A stretch of 5,361 nt of DNA, from assembly GCA_002315235.1 (NCBI GenBank), contig DCGK01000010.1:1-5361 (forward strand), given 5' to 3'. The DNA is from Ruminococcus sp. UBA1780 (lineage in GTDB: Bacteria > Bacillota > Clostridia > Oscillospirales > Ruminococcaceae). Position numbers and translations under genes: made by a program. The notes under the pieces are model-generated. The model ran no database searches, had not been told where the DNA came from, and saw only the letters and a program-made list of their open reading frames with translations. This document shows, piece by piece, positions 1 to 5,292 of the stretch (positions are counted from its first letter, which is position 1; the number at the start of each line of letters is the position of its first letter).

Positions 1-223
1 TCCCTTCGAACAAATCCGCTCTGCCTGAATACTCTGTGCTGAAGAAGCAATTGAGCATATCCATGTTAAGGGTTTTACCGAATCGACGCGGGCGGGTAAT
101 AAGCGTAACTGCATCTCCTCTTTCCCACCAGTCTTTTATAAATGATGTTTTATCTATAAGAAAATAATCGTTTTCCTTTAGTTTACTGTAGCTTTGCTCA
201 CCTGTAGGTATTACTCTCGGCAT
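1..223 (-). CDS. AAA-ATPase-like family protein, N-terminal fragment (cut by window edge)
   Basis: The first 74 codons of a gene that runs off the left edge. The protein starts MPRVIPTGEQSY, continues with YFLIDKTSFIKDWWE (residues 20-34), then VTLITRPRRFGKTLNMDML (39-57), and FFSTEYSG near 60-67. This is the hallmark N-terminus of the 'AAA-ATPase-like' family (Pfam AAA-ATPase_like). The RPRRFGKT segment at 44-51 is its divergent P-loop, with K50 and T51 as the expected phosphate and Mg contacts. Family members usually carry a PD-(D/E)XK nuclease-like domain (PDDEXK_9) at the C-terminus, which is outside this window, so its presence is only expected. The biological role of the family is not established. 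Two in-frame ATGs exist, at 235 and 223. The 223 start is preferred because AGGAG at 240-236 directly abuts the 235 ATG, and the family N-terminus matches the MPRVIPTG start. The gene has its own promoter and is probably not co-transcribed with vanZ. Confidence 0.88.
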   Translation of the reverse strand, partial: MPRVIPTGEQSYSKLKENDYFLIDKTSFIKDWWERGDAVTLITRPRRFGKTLNMDMLNCFFSTEYSGRADLFEG

Positions 224-261
224 GATAAATCTCATCTCCTCTTCGCTGTCTGTATACCATA

Positions 262-290
262 ATAGTAACACAATTATTTATTTCAGTCAA
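262..290 (-). promoter_or_regulatory. sigma-A-type promoter of the AAA-ATPase-like gene
   Basis: On the minus strand, TTGACT (290-285, 5 of 6 to consensus) is separated by exactly 17 bp from TACTAT (267-262, 4 of 6). A TG lies one base upstream of the -10, giving an extended -10. Transcription would start near 255, leaving a leader of about 30 nt that contains AGGAG at 240-236 and leads into the ATG at 223. Position, spacing and strand all fit the downstream gene. No start site was measured. Confidence 0.65.
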
Positions 291-395
291 TCAGTATATA
301 ACAGCGGCTTCATAATACTGAACAGCTTTCTTTATCTTATCAGATGCATAATTCAAATCATCCATTACTGCATTTCCGTTTCTTTATCCGCAATG

Positions 396-427
396 AAAAT
401 GCAACGCAAAATTTTACGCTGCATTTC
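396..427 (-). terminator. Hairpin downstream of the vanZ-like gene, possible terminator
   Basis: Read as minus-strand RNA, 427-412 pairs with 411-396 over 16 positions. Three of these are G-U wobbles, and those same positions are mismatches if the plus strand is read as RNA, so the structure favours a vanZ-direction transcript. The outer part is flanked by ATTTTCATT, a modest U-rich stretch, not a clean U-tract. It lies about 50 nt after the vanZ stop codon and upstream of an independent promoter. Termination is plausible but the weak U-tract lowers confidence. Confidence 0.4.
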
Positions 428-474
428 AATAAATGCAAAACATCAGAATTATTTTCTGCGTTCGCTGTAATGAT

Positions 475-1011
475 TCAGGCATTCCATCTGCGTTTTCTGC
501 CCATAAGCTTCTGGCATATCAGCAAACCTGTCATACAGCCGAGACTGTTGTGAATTATGTCATCTATTTCAAACAGACCTCTCCGCATGATTAACTGCAG
601 ACTTTCAATCGAGAATGATACAATGATTCCCGCTATAAGTCCGGTATACCATTTTAGTTTTCTGTTACAAATATACGGAAGGATTAACCCCACCGGCATT
701 ATAAGGAAAACATTCAGTATATTTTCCTTCAGCATCTCCCGTGATCCATGAAATACTGCTTTCCATGACCAGAAAAGTTCAAGCTCATACTGCCTTGTTC
801 CGGGATTTCGTGTAAATACTGTTGAAGCGTAAACTACCGCCAGGAAACACCACATAAGAAGAACAGCCACAAACTGACTGACGCCTATTTTTCCTTTTTT
901 TAAAAATTTCCATCCTTCCAGAAATACAAGAATCAGAACAAGTCCGAACACTTTCACTTCATACACTGTCCATGGCTTGTTGTAGGTAACAAGTATCTGA
1001 AAAATATCCAT
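475..1011 (-). CDS. VanZ-like family membrane protein
   Basis: A 178-residue protein with about five hydrophobic segments (roughly 20-33, 45-62, 95-113, 121-137, 153-167). The second half carries the VanZ-like signature: ENILNVFLIMPVGLILP at 96-112, SIESLQ at 134-139 (conserved E and Q), and the acidic FEIDDIIHN at 147-155 followed by a glycine. The C-terminus is basic (GRKRRWNA). VanZ was named for low-level teicoplanin resistance in enterococci, but most family members sit outside van clusters and have no known function; no vanHAX-type genes are seen here. The frame stays open upstream to a TTG at 1056, but the ATG at 1011 is preferred: it follows AAGAGA at a usable distance, and the extra residues would overlap the glmS terminator hairpin. 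It lies 151 bp downstream of glmS on the same strand, behind a terminator, so it needs read-through or its own promoter. Confidence 0.85.
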   Translation of the reverse strand: MDIFQILVTYNKPWTVYEVKVFGLVLILVFLEGWKFLKKGKIGVSQFVAVLLMWCFLAVVYASTVFTRNPGTRQYELELFWSWKAVFHGSREMLKENILNVFLIMPVGLILPYICNRKLKWYTGLIAGIIVSFSIESLQLIMRRGLFEIDDIIHNSLGCMTGLLICQKLMGRKRRWNA

Positions 1012-1054
1012 AGTAATCTCTTTTCTTCTGTCTGTTCTGTACGTATCTGTATTC

Positions 1055-1089
1055 AAAAGACCTTAAACCTGTTTTGCAGATTTAAGGTC
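1055..1089 (-). terminator. Intrinsic terminator after glmS
   Basis: In minus-strand RNA, GACCTTAAA (1089-1081) pairs perfectly with TTTAAGGTC (1067-1059). A U-G wobble and an inner CTG/CAG extend this to about 13 pairs around a CAAAA loop. TTTT follows at 1058-1055. It begins about 75 nt after the glmS stop codon. The U-tract is short, so termination may be partial, which would allow some transcript to reach the vanZ-like gene. Confidence 0.7.
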
Positions 1090-1115
1090 CTTCGTTAATT
1101 GGAGAATATATGGCG

Positions 1116-1133
1116 AACGTGATATATCACGTT
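1116..1133. promoter_or_regulatory. 18-bp perfect palindrome, operator-like, between glmS and vanZ-like gene
   Basis: AACGTGATATATCACGTT is its own reverse complement over all 18 bases. Loopless symmetric sites of this size are typical of operators for dimeric repressors. A -10-like TATAGT lies immediately upstream on the minus strand (1140-1135), although no good -35 accompanies it, so a start point would fall inside the palindrome. It is not followed by a U-tract, which argues against a terminator. The regulator is unknown, and a role in control of the vanZ-like gene is inference. Confidence 0.4.
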
Positions 1134-1162
1134 TACTATATTTCTGAATTTATGTTGTCTTA

Positions 1163-3001
1163 TTATTCGACTGTTACACTCTTTGCAAGGTTTCTCGGCT
1201 TGTCAACGTCATAACCTCTTGCAATTGAAACATAATATCCAAGAAGCTGAAGCGGAATTACTGAAAGGCTTCCTGCAAAGAGAGGATTTGTGCTCGGAAT
1301 ATAAACTGTAAAATCAGCAGTATCTTCCATGCTGTAGTTGCCGTATGTTGTAAGGCCCATGAGATATGCACCACGGCTCTTTACTTCAACCATGTTGCTT
1401 ACTGTCTTTTCATAAAGATCAGGCTGTGTGTTCACACCGATAACAAGTGTGCCGTTTTCAATAAGGCTGATAGGACCATGCTTGAGTTCACCTGCAGCAT
1501 ACGCCTCAGAATGAATGTAGCTGATTTCCTTCATCTTGAGTGAACCTTCCATACCGATTGCGTAGTCAATGCCACGTCCGATAAAGAATGCATCATCAAC
1601 AGTGCTTACCTTTGCAGCAAACCACTGAAGTCTTTCCTTGTCCTCGAGAATCTTTGCAATTTTTTCAGGAATTGCATTGATTTCAGCAATAAGTCCGCTG
1701 CATATTTCATCGCTGATTTCGTTTCTTGCCTTAGCAAATCCGATTGCAAGGAGGTAAGCAGCAATAAGCTGAGTTGAATATGCCTTTGTTGTGGCAACTG
1801 AAATTTCAGGTCCTGCAAGTGTATAGAATACATTGTCTGCTTCTCTTGCAATTGATGAACCAACAACGTTTACGATACCAAGAGTTTTGATTCCGTTTTC
1901 CTTTGCTTCTCTGAGAGCTGCAAGGCTGTCTGCTGTTTCACCTGACTGACTGATTACGATAACCAGACTGTCCTTTATAAGACTCATCTTTCTGTATCTG
2001 AACTCTGAAGCAAGTTCAACACGTACAGGGAGAGATGTAAGGTTTTCGATTACGTACTGTGCAGCCATACCAACATGATATGCTGAACCGCAGGCAACAA
2101 CATAAATCTGCTTAATGTTCTGCATTTCTTCGTCTGTAAGACCGATATTTGAGAAATCAATTTTTCCGTCCTTAACAACTGAATTTATTGTGTCAGCAAT
2201 AACCTTAGGCTGTTCATGAATTTCCTTGAGCATGAAGTGTTCATAGCCGCCCTTTTCAGCTGCTTCTGCATCCCACTTGATTTCTGTAAGAGGCTTTGTT
2301 ATTTCTTCACGGTCAATATTGTAGAATGTTGCACTGCCCTTTTCAAGCTTTGCAATTTCCAGGTTACCTATGTAATAAACATTTCTTGTGTACTTTAGGA
2401 TAGCAGGTACGTCTGAAGCAACATATGTCTGTCCGTCTGAAACGCCGATAATCATAGGGCTGTCCTTACGTGCTGTGTATATTTCACCCGGAAGGTCCTT
2501 AAACATTACACAGAGAGCGTATGAACCGCGGATACGCATCATAGCTCTTGCTATTGAGTCAACAGGTCCGAGGTTATATTTTTTATAGTAGTAGTCGATA
2601 AGCTTTACAGCGGCTTCTGTATCTGTCTGTGACTTGAATGTGTATCCTGATTTTGAAAGCTTTTCCTTGATTTCCTGGAAGTTCTCGATGATACCGTTGT
2701 GAACAGCAACCACATTTTCATCATCACTTGCATGTGGATGAGCATTTGTTACTGATGGTTCACCATGTGTAGCCCATCTTGTATGACCGATACCGCATGA
2801 ACCCTTTACAGCGTTGCCGTGGTCTGTCATTTCAACGAGGGCCTTGAGTTTTCCCTTGGCCTTAACTATTTCAAAATTCTTTTCTCCGTCACGAACTGCG
2901 ATACCGGCTGAGTCATAGCCTCTGTATTCGAGTTTTGAGAGCCCGTCGAGAAGAATCGGAGCTGCACTTGCATTTCCGGTAAATCCTACTATTCCGCACA
3001 T
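1163..3001 (-). CDS. glmS: Glutamine--fructose-6-phosphate aminotransferase (isomerizing), GlmS
   Basis: A cytosolic enzyme that converts fructose-6-phosphate and glutamine to glucosamine-6-phosphate and glutamate, the committed step toward UDP-GlcNAc for peptidoglycan and surface glycans. The protein has 612 residues, close to the ~609 usual for the family. The N-terminal glutaminase domain (1-~220) begins MCGIVGF, with Cys2 as the nucleophile exposed after Met removal, and has HTRWATHG at 73-80 and HNGIIENF at 101-108. Two SIS sugar-isomerase domains follow (about 285-420 and 455-590), with SQSGET at 351-356 and AYAAGELKHGP at 500-510. The C-terminus DKPRNLAKSVTVE is the family signature. 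The ATG at 3001 is fixed by the need for Cys2; a longer frame from a TTG at 3028 would bury it. AGGAA lies 9 nt upstream of the ATG. Only 92 bp separate it from the upstream dehydratase gene, and no glmS ribozyme fits there. All key residues appear intact. Confidence 0.98.
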   Translation of the reverse strand: MCGIVGFTGNASAAPILLDGLSKLEYRGYDSAGIAVRDGEKNFEIVKAKGKLKALVEMTDHGNAVKGSCGIGHTRWATHGEPSVTNAHPHASDDENVVAVHNGIIENFQEIKEKLSKSGYTFKSQTDTEAAVKLIDYYYKKYNLGPVDSIARAMMRIRGSYALCVMFKDLPGEIYTARKDSPMIIGVSDGQTYVASDVPAILKYTRNVYYIGNLEIAKLEKGSATFYNIDREEITKPLTEIKWDAEAAEKGGYEHFMLKEIHEQPKVIADTINSVVKDGKIDFSNIGLTDEEMQNIKQIYVVACGSAYHVGMAAQYVIENLTSLPVRVELASEFRYRKMSLIKDSLVIVISQSGETADSLAALREAKENGIKTLGIVNVVGSSIAREADNVFYTLAGPEISVATTKAYSTQLIAAYLLAIGFAKARNEISDEICSGLIAEINAIPEKIAKILEDKERLQWFAAKVSTVDDAFFIGRGIDYAIGMEGSLKMKEISYIHSEAYAAGELKHGPISLIENGTLVIGVNTQPDLYEKTVSNMVEVKSRGAYLMGLTTYGNYSMEDTADFTVYIPSTNPLFAGSLSVIPLQLLGYYVSIARGYDVDKPRNLAKSVTVE

Positions 3002-3035
3002 AATAAGTATTTCCTTTCGCTTTTTCAAAAATAAA

Positions 3036-3041
3036 ATTGTA
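3036..3041 (-). promoter_or_regulatory. Possible -10 element of a glmS promoter
   Basis: TACAAT on the minus strand matches the -10 consensus at 5 of 6 positions. Transcription would start near 3029, about 28 nt before the glmS ATG. The -35 position falls in the descending arm of the preceding terminator hairpin and matches poorly (TTTCAT or similar), so an activator or read-through from the dehydratase gene may be involved. Chance occurrence in this AT-rich gap is possible. Confidence 0.35.
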
Positions 3042-3058
3042 GTATGCTTTTTATTAAA

Positions 3059-3089
3059 TGAAACCTCTGACCTGTGATCAGAGGTTTCA
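3059..3089 (-). terminator. Terminator-like hairpin between dehydratase gene and glmS
   Basis: TGAAACCTCTGA (3089-3078 in minus-strand RNA) pairs perfectly with TCAGAGGTTTCA (3070-3059) over 12 bp, with a 7-nt loop. It starts 4 nt after the dehydratase stop codon. The following sequence, TTTAATAAAAA, is a poor U-tract, so the hairpin may terminate only partly, or may act as a processing or mRNA-stability element between two co-transcribed genes. Confidence 0.6.
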
Positions 3090-3093
3090 GATT

Positions 3094-5019
3094 TTACTTC
3101 TTATTAAGTTCCTTTGAGTTAAATTCTTCAGGAGTAATGAAGGTAGGAACCATATCATGAAGAGCTGCAACAGCAACATCTTCCTTGTTTTCCTGAGCTG
3201 CATCCCTGAGAATTCTCAGTCTCTCCGCAAAGTCATCCTCATCAATTTCTATCTGTTTTCCGATGAAGATAAGCTTGTTGGTTGTCTTCTGAAGTCCTTC
3301 CTCGTTCATGAGAAGTTCTTCCTTAATCTTTTCACCAGGTCTGAGTCCTGTGAACTTAATCTCAACATCCTTGTAAGGTCTCTTTCCGTACATACGGATA
3401 AGGTTTTCCGCAAGAGCAACGATTCGAACCGGCTGTCCCATATCGAGAACGAAGATTTCGCCGCCGTGTGCAAGTGTTGCTGCTTCGATTACGAGGCTTA
3501 CTGCCTCCGGAATTGTCATGAAGTATCTGATAATATCAGGGTGAGTTACCGTAAGAGGCTTACCCTGTTCAATCTGTCTCTTGAAGAGAGGGATTACTGA
3601 ACCGTTTGAACCGAGAACGTTACCGAAACGTGTTGTAACGAATTCGGTCTTTCCTTCCTTCTGCTGGGCAAGATACTGAACTATCATTTCACAGCATCTC
3701 TTTGAAGCACCCATAACGTTTGTAGGATTTACAGCCTTGTCAGTTGAAATCATAACAAACTTTTCAACGTTGTGGAACTGAGCAAGTGTTGCTACATTAA
3801 ATGTACCGATAACGTTATTCTTGATAGCCTCCATCGGTGAAACTTCCATAAGCGGAACGTGCTTGTGAGCAGCTGCATGGAAAACTATCTGAGGCTTGTA
3901 TTTTTCAAATATCTGATTCATACGGTAGTAGTCACGAACAGAAGCAATAAGTGTGACAAGGTTTAACTCGCCGCCGTACTCCATGTTAAGTTCCTGCTGA
4001 ATATCGTATGCATTGTTTTCGTAAATATCAACTATGATAACCTGCTTTGGTTCATACTTTGAAATCTGTCTTACAAGTTCCGAACCGATTGAACCGCCGC
4101 CGCCTGTTACCATACATACCTTGCCGCTGATAAAGCTCTTTACTTCAGCATTGTCAAATCTTATCGGTTCACGGCCGAGAAGGTCTTCGACCTTGATATC
4201 CCTGATCTGGTCGATAATCTTGTTATTGCCTTCATTGTCATCATCAAAGATGAGATCACTGATGAACGGAATAACCTTTATCGGCACACCTTCCTTTGAA
4301 CAGACATCAAGAATTCTCTTTCTTTCGTCCTCAAGGCACGAAGGAATTGCGAAAATAATCTGCTCAATGTTTTCTTCTTCAACATACTTGTGTATATCAG
4401 CCGTTGTACCAAGAACCGGTATACCTTCAACATCCTTGCCTGTCATTTCACTTGCATCATCTATAATACAGACCGGAAGGAATGAATATGTATTTCTGTT
4501 TTCCTCGTCAGCTTTTCTTATTTCGCTGAGAACAAGCTTGCATGCACGTCCGGCACCAATAATCATTGTTCTCTTGAGAGCAGCTTCCTTTCTTCCTGAC
4601 TCAACGAGTGTGATAAACGCATCCTTAAACAGGAATCTGAAAAGACATATACCAAGTACGCTTAACACAGCATGAACTGCTGTAAACCAGAGATTGCACT
4701 CTCCGCTGACTATAAGAAAGATGAGAAGCTCAACTACAATACCCTCAACGATACCCTGAAAGCACGAAAGATAATCTTTCTTGTTAAAGTATCTCCAGAG
4801 CTTGTTATACGCTCCTGATAAACTCAGACAGGCAAAGCATGTAAGCACACTGATCACTATGCAGACACCGAGATCCCTTACACTCATGCTGTGTTTAAAG
4901 GCAGCAAGTGCAAAATTGGCTATCAGCGCCGAAACGGCAATGATAAAAACATCCGCTAAAGCGAGAACAACTTTCCTTGTCCTGAATTTCTCAAATCTTT
5001 TCTGTAGAGCATTTTTCAA
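3094..5019 (-). CDS. Membrane-bound UDP-GlcNAc 4,6-dehydratase-type polysaccharide biosynthesis protein (WbpM/CapD/EpsC/PglF family)
   Basis: A 641-residue protein of the large membrane-anchored dehydratase class, whose members are about 590-665 residues long. Four hydrophobic segments (about 17-41, 49-69, 88-105, 110-131) anchor it. A first Rossmann-like region starts at RTMIIGAGRACKLVL (150-164). The catalytic extended-SDR domain begins VTGGGGSIGSELV (304-316), with the GxxGxxG NAD(P) site at 306-312, then HAAAHKHVPLM (381-391), STDKAVNPTNVMGASK (425-440), RFGNVLGS (464-471) and GLRPGEK (558-564). The usual SDR tyrosine is Met436, with Lys440 four residues on, matching the altered Ser-Met-Lys triad of WbpM-type enzymes. 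The expected reaction is dehydration of UDP-GlcNAc to a 4-keto-6-deoxy sugar for capsule, exopolysaccharide or protein glycans; the exact product and stereochemistry cannot be read from sequence. The start codon is TTG, with AAGGTGA 6 nt upstream and an in-frame stop just before; the next Met (45) would remove the first membrane segment. No glycosyltransferase genes adjoin it within the window. Confidence 0.93.
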   Translation of the reverse strand: MKNALQKRFEKFRTRKVVLALADVFIIAVSALIANFALAAFKHSMSVRDLGVCIVISVLTCFACLSLSGAYNKLWRYFNKKDYLSCFQGIVEGIVVELLIFLIVSGECNLWFTAVHAVLSVLGICLFRFLFKDAFITLVESGRKEAALKRTMIIGAGRACKLVLSEIRKADEENRNTYSFLPVCIIDDASEMTGKDVEGIPVLGTTADIHKYVEEENIEQIIFAIPSCLEDERKRILDVCSKEGVPIKVIPFISDLIFDDDNEGNNKIIDQIRDIKVEDLLGREPIRFDNAEVKSFISGKVCMVTGGGGSIGSELVRQISKYEPKQVIIVDIYENNAYDIQQELNMEYGGELNLVTLIASVRDYYRMNQIFEKYKPQIVFHAAAHKHVPLMEVSPMEAIKNNVIGTFNVATLAQFHNVEKFVMISTDKAVNPTNVMGASKRCCEMIVQYLAQQKEGKTEFVTTRFGNVLGSNGSVIPLFKRQIEQGKPLTVTHPDIIRYFMTIPEAVSLVIEAATLAHGGEIFVLDMGQPVRIVALAENLIRMYGKRPYKDVEIKFTGLRPGEKIKEELLMNEEGLQKTTNKLIFIGKQIEIDEDDFAERLRILRDAAQENKEDVAVAALHDMVPTFITPEEFNSKELNKK

Positions 5020-5096
5020 CCTAAATCACCTTTTTCCAACCATTTGCCGTGAAGTATGTTCGTTTTCTTCTTTTATCACGTTTCTTCACTTTTATT

Positions 5097-5120
5097 AAAA
5101 AACATTCTGCAATGCAGAAT
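5097..5120 (-). terminator. Terminator-like hairpin in the dehydratase 5' leader (candidate attenuator)
   Basis: ATTCTGCATTGCAGAAT (5120-5104 on the minus strand) forms a perfect 7-bp stem with a 3-nt loop. It is followed by G and then six T (5102-5097), the layout of an intrinsic terminator. It sits between the likely promoter (5194-5166) and the TTG start at 5019, inside a leader of about 140 nt. A second small stem, CCGAA/TTCGG (5146-5142 with 5132-5128), precedes it. Because the arms are a near-perfect palindrome, the site could instead be a protein operator. No ligand-binding RNA class was recognised. Confidence 0.45.
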
Positions 5121-5165
5121 AAAATAACCGAATCATCAACTTTCGGATAAATGCTGTCAGAATAA

Positions 5166-5194
5166 AGTATATCACAAACGCGGCAATAAAACAA
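5166..5194 (-). promoter_or_regulatory. sigma-A-type promoter of the dehydratase gene
   Basis: On the minus strand, TTGTTT (5194-5189) lies 17 bp from TATACT (5171-5166, 5 of 6 to consensus), with a TG one base upstream of the -10, an extended -10 element. Transcription would start near 5159, leaving a leader of about 140 nt before the TTG start codon. A perfect TATAAT also lies upstream at about 5205-5200 but without a good -35. The promoter lies downstream of a strong terminator, so it should start a new transcript. Confidence 0.65.
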
Positions 5195-5244
5195 GTATTA
5201 TATTAACTTATTTAATAATCAAATGATAAAAATGTGTTAATCAC

Positions 5245-5292
5245 AAAAAAAATTCACGAACAGTAAATTATTTTTTACGTATTCGTGAATTT
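5245..5292 (-). terminator. Strong intrinsic terminator of a minus-strand transcript from the right
   Basis: In minus-strand RNA, the arm at 5292-5282 (AAATTCACGAA) pairs with 5260-5250 (TTCGTGAATTT) over 11 bp. An inner GTAAA/TTTAC stem (5278-5274 with 5267-5263) extends it. The hairpin runs directly into eight T (5252-5245). The T-tract occurs only on the minus strand, so it ends a leftward transcript whose gene or RNA lies at or beyond the right edge. Confidence 0.8.

Larger units (their letters stand above)
224..474. other. Intergenic region between vanZ-like gene and ATPase gene
   Basis: About 250 bases with no convincing full gene. From right to left on the minus strand it holds: a weak 5-bp stem (458-444), a strong hairpin (427-396), and a 24-codon open frame (365-291) that reads MDDLNYASDKIKK and ends at a TGA next to the ATPase promoter. 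It then holds that promoter and the ATPase ribosome binding site. The short frame is not called as a gene because its length alone cannot support it. The plus-strand open frames here have biased, non-protein-like composition and no good ribosome binding site. Confidence 0.6.

Noticed and set aside
222..553. Two overlapping plus-strand open frames in the vanZ-ATPase gap
   Set aside because: Composition is not protein-like, they overlap each other in different frames, lack good ribosome binding sites, and run across minus-strand promoter and hairpin elements.
1012..1056. Extended N-terminus of the vanZ-like protein from a TTG at 1056
   Set aside because: The extra 15 residues are polar and atypical for the family, the TTG sits at the foot of the glmS terminator, and the ATG at 1011 is a better start.
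3002..3028. Longer GlmS from a TTG at 3028
   Set aside because: It would put nine residues before MCGIVGF and bury the catalytic Cys2, which must become N-terminal. The ATG at 3001 has its own AGGAA site.
3157..3600. Plus-strand open frame of 147 codons opposite the dehydratase 3' end
   Set aside because: Antisense shadow of the dehydratase coding sequence with no protein family features.
4034..4675. Long plus-strand open frame (213 codons) opposite the dehydratase gene
   Set aside because: It lies wholly antisense to a well-supported gene, reads as a serine- and isoleucine-rich low-complexity product, and has no recognisable family or ribosome binding site.
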